Shown: positions 1 to 9,454, counted from the stretch's first letter. The stretch: 64,000 nt of DNA from Halobellus ruber (GCF_014212355.1 NZ_JACKXD010000002.1:186001-250000), one strand, 5' to 3'. The notes: generated by a model not told the origin, from the letters alone. Numbers and translations: made by a program.

Positions 1-1466
1 CACCGGGAGTTCCGGGGTGTCCTCGATCGTCACGACCCGCGTCGACGCCGGGAGTTCCCAGAGCAGCGCGCTCAACAGGGTGGTCTTGCCGGCCCCGCGC
101 GTGCCGGCCACGATGGTCGCCGCGCCGCGTTCGATCGCCACGGAGAGCGCGGCGGCGGCCCTCGCTCGGAGTGCGCCGGCGGCCACCAGCCGTGGGAGGG
201 TCCACGCGTCGTCGTCGCGGACACGAAACGCGAACCCGACGCCGTCGCTTGCGGGTGCGGTCACCCCCGCGACCCGGATCTGCTGCCCCGTCTCGGCGAC
301 GACGGCGGCGTCGAGCGTCGGCGAACTCCGGGAGAACGACCGGCCGCTCTCCCGGCGGAACCGCGAGGCGAGCGCCGCGGCGCCATCGGGGGTCAGCCGG
401 ACGTTCGTCCGCGTCCGCTCGCCGTTCACGACCACCCTGATTGGCGACTCCGACACCGGTGCCGAGACGACCACGTCCGACACTCGCTCGTCCGCGAAGA
501 AGTGTTCCAAGACCCCGAGCCCCCGCGTGTGACGGCTCAACACCGCCGCTAGCGTCTCCACCGGCTCGTCCCCGCTGGCGACCCGCCGGACCGCGCGTCC
601 GGGCGCCCGGGGACCGCCGCCGACCGATCCGTTCGCGAGGAGATCGTAGGCGGCCGCAAGCGTCGCCATCGCGTCGGTACCGAGGTCGTGTGCGACGGGC
701 CGGAGGTGGTAGACGGGTCCGTCGTCGGTCAGGTAGCGGCGGACGTCGGCGTTCGTTGGGAGTTCGTACGCCGCCTCCTGTGTCGCGTCCGCGGGCAGTC
801 GCCGCGAAACCAGGGCTTTCGAGAGCGTCGGCCCGACGAACGCCCGGAAGGCGTCGCGGTCGGTCGCGTCCGTTTCCCGCCCGTCGCCGTCGGATTCCCG
901 CCCGTCGATCACGGCCGACGGTGACTGCTCCGAGACCCGATCTGCGCCCGCCGCCACCCCGGACTCCGCGGCGATCCGGGCCACTGCACCGGCGCGTCCG
1001 GCCGCCCTGCGGGCGGCGGCGATCGGGTCCCGGCGGGCGCGATCCGCGAGCGCCCGGTCGTGGAATCCCACCCGCTCGACGAACCGGCCCGCAGCCAGAA
1101 GCAGCCCGACTGAGCCGTCGTCGTAGGTGCGTTCGACACCGTCGGATCTGGTTCTGACGCCGTCCACGTCGCGTTCGGCCAGCGTGCCGATCACGGTTTC
1201 CCGGCAGGCGGGGCTCGCCGCTAGATCGCCGTCGCCGGGACAGTCGTCGGCGTCGACTACGAGCACCCGTTGCTCCGCGGTGGTCACGCCGCCCAGGCGT
1301 TCGACCGCGACCCGGCACTGGCAGGTCGGCTCCACGTCGTCTCCCGTCCCGTCCGCCGTCGATTCCGACTCGTCCACGACCCCAACCGCCGTCCCGAGGG
1401 CCGCTGCGATCCCGGCAAACGATCCCGGTGGATCACCCCCGAGCGACGGGATGCCGTCCAGAGGCA
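1..1466 (-). CDS. VirB11/PilB-type secretion or pilus ATPase, 3'-truncated by window start
   Basis: Reading from ATG at 1466, 488 residues are visible before the window edge. The last part is a type II/IV secretion ATPase core: a segment on surface domains (GLGVLEHFFADERVSDVVVS), then a P-loop GTRGAGKTT near residue 455 followed by VVTIEDTPELP, the Asp-box region typical of VirB11/PilT/GspE ATPases. Such enzymes hexamerise under the membrane and power pilus assembly or secretion. The N-terminal 130 residues carry a Cys-rich patch (TCQCRV, DDCPGDG, SPACRE) that I do not recognise. It is the last visible gene of a leftward operon after the pilin-like and coiled-coil genes. Walker B and the His box lie beyond the edge. 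No membrane platform gene (PilC/TadC-like) is visible; it could lie to the left. Confidence 0.85.
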
Positions 1467-1509
1467 TACGCCGGGTGGTCCCGTCCCGGTATATAAACGA
1501 TCGGGACGG

Positions 1510-1974
1510 TCACCAGCCGGCGGCCCTGGTGACCACGAGTTCGGGACCGTCGTTGCTGCGAACCAGTGCCAGCGACACCGCGTGCCGGCCGGGCTCCCGG
1601 AAGACGACGGGCCCCTCGGGCGTTCGAAGGGGGACCGGAAGCCGGAGGTGTCGACGGCGGGACGACGACACGGCGTAGGTGACGGTCGGGCGATCCCCCG
1701 GTCCGTCCGGCTGGCCGCCGACCGCGACGAACGCCGGCTTCGCGGCGGCGATCGACCGTGCCGGCAGCCTGAACTCGATCCGTCGGGTCGCCGCCGTCTC
1801 TCGCGTCGCTGTCGCGTCCTCTGTCGTTGCGAGCGACCGGCCGGCGCGCTCGATCCGGTCGACCGTTCCCTCGATCGCCGCGTCCGTCCGGGCCGCCCGA
1901 GCGTCGTCGACGGCCGGGAGGGCGACCGCCAGGGTCGCGACCGCGAGCGCGGCGGCGACGACCAGCCGGATCAC
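1510..1974 (-). CDS. one-TM, pilin-like haloarchaeal protein (DUF7311-like)
   Basis: This 154-residue protein starts with a hydrophobic helix (MIRLVVAAALAVATLAVALP), followed by a polar helix (DDARAARTDAAIEGTVDRIERAG) and a basic, beta-rich tail. A hydrophobic start running into an amphipathic helix resembles minor pilins or secretion pseudopilins, although no prepilin peptidase site is evident. Its start overlaps the stop of the coiled-coil gene by ATGA (1971-1974), and the ATPase starts 43 nt downstream, so the three genes are almost certainly cotranscribed. A role as a membrane partner of the ATPase is inference. I recall a haloarchaeal family DUF7311 in this context but could not check it. 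Confidence 0.75.
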   Translation of the reverse strand: MIRLVVAAALAVATLAVALPAVDDARAARTDAAIEGTVDRIERAGRSLATTEDATATRETAATRRIEFRLPARSIAAAKPAFVAVGGQPDGPGDRPTVTYAVSSSRRRHLRLPVPLRTPEGPVVFREPGRHAVSLALVRSNDGPELVVTRAAGW

Positions 1975-2663
1975 CGGAACGCGTCGCGGAGTCGGGCCGC
2001 GAGCGACCCCTCGGCTCCGGTGTCGGCGTCACTCCTCTCGGTGTCGACGCTGCTGATCGCGCCGGTATCGGCCGGTTCCTCGTCGGTCGCATCCGCTCCG
2101 TCAGGCCGTCTCCGGGTGCCTCCGATCGCCCCCGGCGACGTCCCGTTTCCGGCTTCGCGTCCGTCGGTTCGACCGACACGTCCGCGGCCTTCCGAGTCGT
2201 TCCCGTTCCGACCTCGTGACCCCGGTCTCCGCGAATCCGGACTGGGGTCGCGGGGGTCTTCCCGGCGCCGATCCGCTCGGTCGTCTCCGGCCTCCCGCCC
2301 GTCGTCGCCCGCATCCGGGAGGCGCTCGCGGACCAGCCCCGTTTTTTCAGGTTCGAACCGTTCCTCCAGCGCTTCGGCCTTCGCGAGCGCGGCCGACGCC
2401 CGACGCTCGACCGTCTCGTCGACCGCGTCCACGCCGTCGAGGAGGCCCCGCACCGCTTCGAGTTCGGCTTCGAGGTCGGCTACCCGGCGTTCGAGCGCCG
2501 CCACCCGGTCGCCGTCACGACCGGCGGTGTCCTCCTCGCCTGTCGACTTCGGGTCGGATCCGTCGTCGGGGTCGGACTCCGTCTGCTCGGTGCTGTCGGG
2601 GTCGTAGTCGGCGACGCGTCGGTCGGTCGCGGTCGACTCGGCCGGGAACGGCTCGGTCGGCAT
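1971..2663 (-). CDS. acidic coiled-coil protein (DUF7310-like)
   Basis: The protein has 230 residues. Residues 1-45 are acidic and disordered. Residues about 50-85 form a clear heptad coiled coil (RVAALERRVADLEAELEAV), and the remainder is a charged low-complexity linker ending in a short helix (GSLAARLRDAF). There is no signal peptide or TM segment, so it should be cytoplasmic or a membrane-associated adaptor. It is the first gene of the leftward operon and shares a 78-nt divergent promoter region with the CetZ-family gene. The function is unknown; an adaptor between the ATPase and its membrane partner is a guess from architecture only. Confidence 0.75.
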   Translation of the reverse strand: MPTEPFPAESTATDRRVADYDPDSTEQTESDPDDGSDPKSTGEEDTAGRDGDRVAALERRVADLEAELEAVRGLLDGVDAVDETVERRASAALAKAEALEERFEPEKTGLVRERLPDAGDDGREAGDDRADRRREDPRDPSPDSRRPGSRGRNGNDSEGRGRVGRTDGREAGNGTSPGAIGGTRRRPDGADATDEEPADTGAISSVDTERSDADTGAEGSLAARLRDAFR

Positions 2664-2741
2664 ACCGGGGGTGGTCGCGGCATCCGTTATGAACCTCCGT
2701 CGCGGCCGAACGTTGAAGTCGACGCTTGGAGATATAACGCT

Positions 2742-3827
2742 ATGAAGTCCCTCCTGATCGGCGTCGGCCAGGCCGGCGGGAAACTCGCCCGCGAACTGAT
2801 CGAGTACGACGACCGGATGGGGTTCGGCGCCGTCCGCGGCGCGGTCGGCGTCAACACCGCAGCCGCCGACCTCCGCGGACTCCCGTTCGAGACCGTCCTC
2901 GTCGGACGGGATCGCGTGAACGGCCAGGGCGTCGGCGGCGACAACGAACTCGGTGCGGAGGTGATGGAGGCGGACGCCCGCGAGGTGCTCGCGTCCCTCG
3001 AGGGCCGGATCACCGCGGGGATCGAGTCGATCTTCGTCGTCGCCGGGCTGGGCGGCGGCACCGGCAGCGGCGGCGCGCCCGTGCTCACCCGCGAACTCGC
3101 CCGGGTCTACGACGTCCCGATCTACGGCCTCGGCGTCCTGCCCGGACGCGACGAGGGCGCGATGTACCAGGTCAACGCCGGACGGTCGCTAAAGACCTTC
3201 GCCCGCGAGGCCGACGCCCTGCTCTTAGTCGACAACGACGCGTTCCGGTCGGCGGGCGAGAGCGTCACCGAGGGGTTCGACGCGATCAACCGGGAGGTCG
3301 CGCGGCGCCTCGGACTGCTGTTGGCCGCCGGCGAGAACGTCGAGGGGGTCGGCGAGAGCGTGGTCGACTCCTCGGAGATAATCAACACCCTGCGGGACGG
3401 GGGGATCGCGGCGCTGGGGTACGCCGCTGCGGACGCCGCCCCCGACGCCGAGGCGAACATCAACACCGTGACGAGCATCACCCGGCGTGCGGTCCTCACC
3501 GGATCGAGCCTCCCCGACGCCACCGACGCCGACGCCGCGCTCCTCGTCGTTGCGGGCGACCCCGACGCCGTCCCGCGAAAGGGCGTCGAGCGCGCCCGGC
3601 GGTGGATCGAGGAGGAGACCGGAAGCCTGCAGGTCCGGGGCGGCGACTTCCCGCTGTCGAGCGACCGACTCGCCGCCCTCGTCCTGCTCGGCGGCGTCGA
3701 ACGGTCCGAGCGGATCCAGTCGTTTATGGAACGCGCCGCGGAGGCACAGGCGGCCGAGGACGGCGAGGACGCGTCCGGCGACTCCGGGGCTCAGTGGGCG
3801 AGCGACGACCTCGACGACTTAGTGTAG
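2742..3827 (+). CDS. CetZ-family tubulin-like GTPase
   Basis: This 361-residue protein belongs to the FtsZ/tubulin superfamily and matches the CetZ branch of haloarchaea. It opens with LLIGVGQAGGKLARELIEYD, has NTAAADLRGL, RVNGQGVGGDNELGAE, the tubulin signature GLGGGTGSGGAP near residues 107-118, GLGVLPGRDEG, and ESVVDSSEIINTL. The C-terminus is acidic and disordered. CetZ proteins bind GTP, polymerise near the membrane and affect cell shape and motility in Haloferax. This one is a non-canonical paralogue rather than FtsZ1 or FtsZ2. It diverges from the ATPase operon across 78 bp. The stop lies 52 nt from the convergent phosphodiesterase gene. Confidence 0.92.
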   Translation: MKSLLIGVGQAGGKLARELIEYDDRMGFGAVRGAVGVNTAAADLRGLPFETVLVGRDRVNGQGVGGDNELGAEVMEADAREVLASLEGRITAGIESIFVVAGLGGGTGSGGAPVLTRELARVYDVPIYGLGVLPGRDEGAMYQVNAGRSLKTFAREADALLLVDNDAFRSAGESVTEGFDAINREVARRLGLLLAAGENVEGVGESVVDSSEIINTLRDGGIAALGYAAADAAPDAEANINTVTSITRRAVLTGSSLPDATDADAALLVVAGDPDAVPRKGVERARRWIEEETGSLQVRGGDFPLSSDRLAALVLLGGVERSERIQSFMERAAEAQAAEDGEDASGDSGAQWASDDLDDLV

Positions 3828-3879
3828 CCTCCGCGCCCGCACGCGACGATGTGTCCTCGGCGCCCGGACGCGACGACCG

Positions 3880-5226
3880 CTACTTACAGAGAGTCGCGCC
3901 GTCGAACTCCGTCCGGGAGTAGTCGACGTCGAGCAGGTCGAGGATGGTCGGCGCGATGTCGTAGAGGTCGGCGTCGTCGATCGACACGTCGGGGTCGTCG
4001 ACGAACAGCGAGGCGTTGTCGAAGCTGTGCATCCCGTTCCGGGGTCCCGTGCCGAACACCTCCTCGTGACCCTTGAACCCGGATTTGAGGTCGAAGCCGT
4101 GGTTCGGCACGACCACGAGGTCGGGGGCGATGTCGTCGTGGTCCCCGCGGAAGGCGTCTTCCTTCTCGACGACGCGGTCGGCGACCGGCCGGCCGTCCGG
4201 GCCTTCGAGCGCTTCGAGGTCGGCTTTGAGCTCCGCGCGAACGTCGTCGTACTCCGACTGGGGGACGGCGCCGTCGGGCTCGCGGCCTTCGAGGTTGATG
4301 TAGAACCGCCCCGGAATGAACGAGTACGCCCGGGTGTCGGCGGAGACGTCGCCGAGCTCCTCGTGGTCGTCGTCCTCGTAGGAGAGCCATCCCTCCTCCT
4401 CGAGCCACGCGTTGCAGTGGACCTCGTAGTCCAGGGAGGTGAACCCGTGGTCCGACGCCACCACGAGAGTTACGTCCTCCGGCAGCGACGAGCGGATCTT
4501 CCCGACGTACTCGTCGACCTTCTCGTAGAACTCCAGGAACGCCTCCCTGTTCGCGCCGTCCTGTTCGTAATCCTTGAACAGGAAGTGGTTCACCCGGTCG
4601 GTGGTCATAAACACCCCGAAAAAGAGGTCCCAGTCGTCGCGGCCGAGGATCGACTGGAACGCCTCGAACCGCTTCTCGAGGGTCTCGTGGGCGTCCTCGA
4701 CGAACGCGGTCTTGTCGTCGTCGTGACCGAGTTTGGCGTTGACGTCGATCCGGTAGCCGATGTCTTCGAGCTCGTCGCGGAACGAATCGGGGTGGGCGGC
4801 CTTCTCGACGCCCGGCGACAGAAACCCCGAGACCATGCGCTGGACGTCGCGCTGTGGGGGGAACGTCACCGGGACGTTGAGGACGCTGGCCTGGCGGCCG
4901 GCGTCGGTGACGCGGTCCCACAGCCGGGTCGCCTGGACGTCCCGACCCATCGGCACGTAGGTGTCGTACGACCCCGTCTCGCGGTCCTGGAACCCGTAGA
5001 CGCCCGTCCCGCCCGGGTTCACGCCCGTGGTCAGCGACGGCCAACACGCCGAGGACTCCGGCGGGACGATGCTGTCGATGGCGCCGGCGCTGCCCTCGTC
5101 TGCGAGCGCGGCGAAGTTCGGAAACCGTTCACGGTTGTCGGCGAGCAGACTGAACGGCACGCCGTCGACCCCGACGAATGCGACGCGCGGGTCGCTCTCC
5201 CCGCGCAGCCGGTCGAACAATCCCAT
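3880..5226 (-). CDS. alkaline phosphatase superfamily phosphodiesterase/nucleotide pyrophosphatase-like protein
   Basis: A 448-residue soluble enzyme of the AP superfamily. The metal-binding start is VAFVGVDGVPFSLL, the catalytic nucleophile region is SACWPSLTTGVNPGGTGVYGF, and the later metal ligands are in VASDHGFTSL and GMHSFDNASLFV, typical of type I phosphodiesterase/nucleotide pyrophosphatase proteins. Members hydrolyse phosphomonoesters, diesters or transfer phosphoglycerol; the substrate here cannot be read from sequence. There is no signal peptide, so it acts inside the cell. It is a single leftward gene convergent with the CetZ gene. The ATG at 5226 fits the family N-terminus. Confidence 0.85.
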   Translation of the reverse strand: MGLFDRLRGESDPRVAFVGVDGVPFSLLADNRERFPNFAALADEGSAGAIDSIVPPESSACWPSLTTGVNPGGTGVYGFQDRETGSYDTYVPMGRDVQATRLWDRVTDAGRQASVLNVPVTFPPQRDVQRMVSGFLSPGVEKAAHPDSFRDELEDIGYRIDVNAKLGHDDDKTAFVEDAHETLEKRFEAFQSILGRDDWDLFFGVFMTTDRVNHFLFKDYEQDGANREAFLEFYEKVDEYVGKIRSSLPEDVTLVVASDHGFTSLDYEVHCNAWLEEEGWLSYEDDDHEELGDVSADTRAYSFIPGRFYINLEGREPDGAVPQSEYDDVRAELKADLEALEGPDGRPVADRVVEKEDAFRGDHDDIAPDLVVVPNHGFDLKSGFKGHEEVFGTGPRNGMHSFDNASLFVDDPDVSIDDADLYDIAPTILDLLDVDYSRTEFDGATLCK

Positions 5227-5329
5227 ACGTCCCGTTCTCCCCGACGGTCATAAGAACTTTCGTCTCCGCTCGGGGGCCGCAGGCGGGAACGCACAGCCCC
5301 CGTCGACACCGTCGCGCCGAAGGAGCGAA

Positions 5330-5827
5330 GTGGATCCCGGCACAACCGTGAGCCAGGCCGTGAAGGAGTTCGAACGAAAACAGTTGCTGGAGCGGGTCAA
5401 CCGCGAGGGCGCGACGGTCGGCGCGGAGATCCCCGAGACGATCGAGGTTCAGGGCGAGGAGGTCGACCTCCGGGAGTTCGTCTTCGAGATCAAGCGTCGC
5501 GACACCGTCCCCGCGGGGGAGCGCGACCGGGTCGACCGCGCGAAGAAGAACCTCCGACGGGAGCGGCTCCAGCGCGTCCAGCGCATCGAGGACGGCGAGA
5601 TCACCTACGAGAAGGGAGAACGGATCGCCGAGAGCGTCATCGGGATCGACCGCGCGTTGAACGCTCTCGAACAGCTCCGGCCGGTCGACCTCGACGGGGA
5701 GGCCGACCGCAAGGAGGCCGCCGACCGCAAGCGGTGGATGAACTTCCTGAAGCAGGCGCTCGGCCGCGACGACGGCGGCGCGTCGGCGCAGGGCGGCCGG
5801 GGGCGAAGCCGGGGTGGCGGGCTGTGA
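5330..5827 (+). CDS. conserved haloarchaeal protein, DUF5788-like
   Basis: A basic and acidic, fully soluble protein whose conserved part begins KEFERKQLLERVNREGATVG and includes DLREFVFEIKRR and RLQRVQRIEDGEITYEKGE, ending in a Gly/Arg-rich tail. I recall this as DUF5788, a family of unknown function. The start is uncertain: GTG at 5330 has a purine-rich AAGGAG four nt upstream; GTG at 5348 and GTG at 5360 (MKEFERKQ) are alternatives closer to the family start. Its stop overlaps the PolX GTG start (GTGA at 5824-5827), so the two are translationally coupled, hinting at a DNA-repair association. Confidence 0.8.
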   Translation: MDPGTTVSQAVKEFERKQLLERVNREGATVGAEIPETIEVQGEEVDLREFVFEIKRRDTVPAGERDRVDRAKKNLRRERLQRVQRIEDGEITYEKGERIAESVIGIDRALNALEQLRPVDLDGEADRKEAADRKRWMNFLKQALGRDDGGASAQGGRGRSRGGGL

Positions 5828-7578
5828 GCCGCAACGACGAGGTGGCCGCGAGGCTGGAGGAGTTCGCGGACCTTCTCGAAGCCAACGGCGTCGAGTACAA
5901 GCCGAACTCGTACCGCCGCGCCGCGGAGAACGTCCGGGAGCACACCGAGCCGATCGAGGACCTCGCCGGCGAGGGTGAAGACGCGGTGGCGACGATCGAC
6001 GGCGTCGGCGACGCCATCTCCGCGAAGATCGTCGAGTACATCCAAACGGGGGAGATCGAGGAGCTGGCGGCGCTCCGGGAGGAACTCCCGGTCGACATCG
6101 AGGCGCTCACCCGCGTCGAAGGCGTCGGCCCGAAGACCGTCGGCACGCTCTACGAGGCACTCGGGATCACGACCTTAGAAGAGCTCGCCGAGGCCGCCGA
6201 GGCGGGGCGGATCCGCGAGGTGAAGGGGTTCGGCGCCAAAACCGAGCAGAACATCCGCAAGAACGTCGCGTTCGCGCGGGAGGCACGGCGCCGGGAACGC
6301 CTCGGGGACGCGCGCCCGCTGGCAGAGGACGCGCTGGCACACCTCCGCGACTCCGACGCCGTCGAGTCCGCCGAGGTGGCGGGGTCGATCCGCCGGTGGC
6401 GCGACACCACCGGCGACGTGGACGTGCTCGTCGCCTCGGAAGCGGGCCCCGAGGTCGTCGACGCGTTCGTCGAGTGGCCGGCGGTGACGGACACGGTCGA
6501 GGCCGGCGAGTCGAAGGCGCGGGTCCGCGCCGACGGGATGCAGGTCGACCTCCGGGTGGTCGTCCCCGACGAGTTCGGGGCGGCGCTGCAGTACTTCACC
6601 GGGAGCAAGGAGCACAACGTCGACCTCCGGAACCGCGCGATCGCCCGCGAGTTGAAGATGAACGAGTACGGCGTCTTCGACGTCTCCGGCGTCGACGACC
6701 CGGAGGTCGGCCAGCGCGTCGGCGAGCGGATCGCCGGGGAGACGGAAGCCTCGATGTACGCGGCCCTGGATCTCCCGCTCGTCCCGCCGGAGATTCGTGA
6801 GGGCACCGGGGAGATCGAGGCCGCAGTCGCGGGGGAGCTCCCCGACCTCGTCGGGACCGACGAGATCCGCGGTGACCTCCACACGCACACCGACTGGTCC
6901 GACGGCGGCTATTCGATCGCGGCGATGGCGACCGCCGCCGCCGACCGCGGGTACGACTACTACGCGGTCACCGACCACGCGACCGGCCCGGGGATGGTGG
7001 GCGGCGTCGGCCTCGCCGACGCGGCGCTCGAAGACCAGATGGCCGCCGTCGACGACGCCCGCAACGAGGTCGGCGACGGGTTCGCGCTGTTGCACGGCGT
7101 CGAGACCAACATCGACGCCGACGGCGACCTCTCGACGGCCGACGATGTGCTCGCGGCGTTGGACGTGGTGGTCGCGTCGCCGCACGCCGCGCTCGGCCAG
7201 GATCGTGAGACTGCCACCGAGCGGCTGGTGTGTGCGGTCGAACACCCGAGCGTCGACATCCTGGGACACCCGACCGGACGGCTGATCGGCCGGCGCGAGG
7301 GGCTTGATCCCGACGTCGAGCGGGTCGCCGCGGCCGCGGCCGACGCCGGCACCGCCCTCGAAATCAACGCCGACCCCGCCCGCCTCGACCTCCGCGGGGC
7401 ACTCGTCCGGGCCGCGATCGATGCGGGGGCGACCGTCGTGGTCGACACCGACGCCCACTCGCCGGACGCGCTCGACTACGTCCGGTACGGCGTCCACACG
7501 GCCCGCCGTGGGTGGTGTGAGGTAGCCGACGTACTCAACACACGCGACCCAGAGGGCCTCCGGTCGTTCCTCCACTGA
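5824..7578 (+). CDS. polX: family X DNA polymerase with C-terminal PHP domain
   Basis: This 584-residue protein has the full PolX layout. Helix-hairpin-helix motifs come first (IDGVGDAISAKI near 60; VEGVGPKTVGTLYEAL near 100), then the nucleotidyltransferase palm (GSIRRWRDTTGDVDVLV near 189-205, the two catalytic Asp), then a PHP domain from about 350 (DLHTHTDWSDGGYS, AVTDHA, HGVETN, HPTGR, DTDAHSPDAL). Family members fill short gaps in base-excision repair and the PHP domain gives 3'-5' exonuclease or AP-endonuclease activity. The start is GTG at 5824, overlapping the upstream stop; an upstream in-frame ATG lies inside the neighbour and is not used. The Mut7-C gene follows after 1 nt. Confidence 0.95.
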   Translation: MSRNDEVAARLEEFADLLEANGVEYKPNSYRRAAENVREHTEPIEDLAGEGEDAVATIDGVGDAISAKIVEYIQTGEIEELAALREELPVDIEALTRVEGVGPKTVGTLYEALGITTLEELAEAAEAGRIREVKGFGAKTEQNIRKNVAFAREARRRERLGDARPLAEDALAHLRDSDAVESAEVAGSIRRWRDTTGDVDVLVASEAGPEVVDAFVEWPAVTDTVEAGESKARVRADGMQVDLRVVVPDEFGAALQYFTGSKEHNVDLRNRAIARELKMNEYGVFDVSGVDDPEVGQRVGERIAGETEASMYAALDLPLVPPEIREGTGEIEAAVAGELPDLVGTDEIRGDLHTHTDWSDGGYSIAAMATAAADRGYDYYAVTDHATGPGMVGGVGLADAALEDQMAAVDDARNEVGDGFALLHGVETNIDADGDLSTADDVLAALDVVVASPHAALGQDRETATERLVCAVEHPSVDILGHPTGRLIGRREGLDPDVERVAAAAADAGTALEINADPARLDLRGALVRAAIDAGATVVVDTDAHSPDALDYVRYGVHTARRGWCEVADVLNTRDPEGLRSFLH

Positions 7579-7579
7579 G

Positions 7580-8044
7580 ATGCCCGACCGACTGTTGCTC
7601 GACGCGATGCTCGGGAAACTGGCGACGTACCTCCGGATGTGCGGCTACGACGCCGCGTACGCCCTCGACGGCGTCGACGACCCCGCCGGCGGCCCGACCG
7701 ACGACGAGATACTCGCGACGGCGCGGCGGTCGGAACGGACGGTGCTCACGCGCGACCGGGAGTTGGCGGCGCGCGCCGACGACGCGCTGTGCATCCACTC
7801 CCGCGACGTTCCGGACCAACTCGCCGAGCTACGGGCTGCGGGCTACGAGCTCTCTCTCGACGCGACTCCGACCCGGTGCGGCGTCTGTAACGGACCGGTC
7901 CGGCCGGTTGGCGACGAGGAGTCGCTGCCGGCGTACGCGCCGGACCCCGCCGGGACCGACTGCTTTCGGTGCCGGGACTGCGAGCAGGTCTTCTGGAAGG
8001 GGAGCCACTGGGAGGACGTGCGGGCGACGCTCCGATCGGTGTAG
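7580..8044 (+). CDS. Mut7-C RNase domain protein
   Basis: A 154-residue PIN-like Mut7-C protein. It starts with the conserved LLLDAMLGKLATYLRMCGYD, continues with TDDEILATARRSERTVLTRD carrying the acidic catalytic residues, and ends in a four-Cys zinc ribbon (CGVCNG and CFRCRDCEQVFWKGSHW). The family is predicted to be a ribonuclease; in bacteria and archaea the substrate is unknown. It starts 1 nt after the polX stop and so is in the same transcript, ending just before the convergent DUF7139-like gene. Confidence 0.9.
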   Translation: MPDRLLLDAMLGKLATYLRMCGYDAAYALDGVDDPAGGPTDDEILATARRSERTVLTRDRELAARADDALCIHSRDVPDQLAELRAAGYELSLDATPTRCGVCNGPVRPVGDEESLPAYAPDPAGTDCFRCRDCEQVFWKGSHWEDVRATLRSV

Positions 8045-8050
8045 GCGGCG

Positions 8051-8998
8051 TCAGCGACGGTGTCGCCGCTTCTTTGCGCGCGACTCCCACTGCTGGCAGG
8101 GGTCCATATCGTCCATCAGCTCCTCGTGGGCGCCGCAGTAGGGCTGGATTCCCTCGTCGGTCCGGACGTACTCGAAGTGTGCGCAGTTGCCGCAGTAGAC
8201 GTCGCTGGCGGCCGCCTCGGGACCGCTGTCGGCCGCGGTCGCTCCGCCGCCGTCCCGGCCGCCTGACGGTCCCGCGCGGGACTGCTGATCGGCCCGGGGC
8301 GGAGACGTCGACGACTGCGACCCTGACCCGTCGAGCGGCGAGCTGATCGACGCCGACTCGGTCCCGCCGTCGGACGCCGTCCCCGGCCCGGCGGTCTGGG
8401 TTTCGACGTTCCCATCCGGGGTGGTTCCGAAGAAGCCGATGCCGCCGGCTCCGGCCGACCCACCTGATCGCTCGACCGGGACGTACTTCGTCTCGCGTTT
8501 GCGCGTCACGTTCACCCTCGCGGTGCCGCCGGGGTCGTTGCGCGTCTTGAAGTTCGCGACGCCGACGAACAGACACCAGAAGGTCAACAGCACGCCCAGC
8601 GAGTAGAGCCCGACCGTCGCAAGCGTGAGATCGGGCTTCCCCGCCCCACAGACCGACCCCGACCACCGGCAGGGGTACGCGTGCGTGAAGAGCGCGACGC
8701 CGACGACCCCGATCCCGGCGCCGACCACCGCCGCCGCCTTCGTGAGCCGTCCCGACGGGAGGACCGCGAAGACCCCCAGAAACACCGCGGGGACCCCGAC
8801 GCCGGCGAGGATGGCGCCGAGCTGCCGCTTGGCGGTGAGCGCGGCGATGTCGGAGCCGTAGACCAGGCCCGTGGTCGCGACGACGATACCGATCACCACG
8901 AGCAGCGACCCGACGACGAACAGCCCCAACCCGAACGTGAGTCGCCGGAGGCTCACGACTCGCTCCTTCCCCTCGTATACCTCCGAAAGGCTGGGCAT
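8051..8998 (-). CDS. haloarchaeal membrane protein with C-terminal zinc-finger tail (DUF7139-like)
   Basis: A protein of 315 residues from ATG 8998 (MPSLSEVYEGKERVVSLRRL); a longer in-frame reading upstream crosses the divergent gene and is rejected. Four hydrophobic segments fill residues 25-160 (for example GLGLFVVGSLLVVIGIVVAT). A long Ser/Gly/Pro-rich disordered linker follows, then a C-terminal DVYCGNCAHFEYV, IQPYCGAHEELM, MDPCQQWE motif that looks like a small Cys-rich zinc site on the cytoplasmic side. I recall a haloarchaeal DUF7139 of this shape. The function is unknown. Confidence 0.8.
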   Translation of the reverse strand: MPSLSEVYEGKERVVSLRRLTFGLGLFVVGSLLVVIGIVVATTGLVYGSDIAALTAKRQLGAILAGVGVPAVFLGVFAVLPSGRLTKAAAVVGAGIGVVGVALFTHAYPCRWSGSVCGAGKPDLTLATVGLYSLGVLLTFWCLFVGVANFKTRNDPGGTARVNVTRKRETKYVPVERSGGSAGAGGIGFFGTTPDGNVETQTAGPGTASDGGTESASISSPLDGSGSQSSTSPPRADQQSRAGPSGGRDGGGATAADSGPEAAASDVYCGNCAHFEYVRTDEGIQPYCGAHEELMDDMDPCQQWESRAKKRRHRR

Positions 8999-9163
8999 AC
9001 CGGTCGTTCGTGGCCATCCCACAAAACGGTGTGTCAGACGGGCGTCCGACGCGGGGCGCGACCGCACCCCTCGTCGGTCGGCGGTGCGGCGGTACCGACA
9101 CTCGCTCCAGGCGCGCCGGACCGTGCCGAAGGGGTTATTTTCGACGACGGCAAATCCGGGCGT

Positions 9164-9454
9164 ATGGCAGACGACGCGGACGAGGAAGCCGACGAGGAGC
9201 CCCCCGTCGAACTGGGCGAGGAGACACCCGTCGAGGGGCAGCCGCTCGCGCGGGTCGCCGCCCGGCTCACCTGGCCCCACGAAGTGAGCCGGATCGAAGC
9301 ACAGGAGGGCGATAGCGTCATCCGGACGCCGTCGGGACCGCAGTCGATCTCGGCGGTGTTGGACGACGTCGACGAGACGTACATCGACTCCAGACAGGCG
9401 TTCGTGACGGCCGTTCGCGACGTCATCGGCGCCGGGCCCGTCGAGACCGAGTGA
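9164..9454 (+). CDS. small conserved haloarchaeal protein, DUF5789-like
   Basis: A 96-residue acidic protein. After a low-complexity acidic head, the conserved core reads PLARVAARLTWPHEVSRIEA, EGDSVIRTPSGPQ and DETYIDSRQAFV, which I recall as DUF5789, common in haloarchaea and of unknown function. There are no TM segments or Cys residues. The ATG at 9164 sits about 30 nt after an AT-rich stretch (GGGGTTATTTTCG), suited to a leaderless transcript. The downstream CPBP protease gene follows after 16 nt. Confidence 0.8.
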   Translation: MADDADEEADEEPPVELGEETPVEGQPLARVAARLTWPHEVSRIEAQEGDSVIRTPSGPQSISAVLDDVDETYIDSRQAFVTAVRDVIGAGPVETE

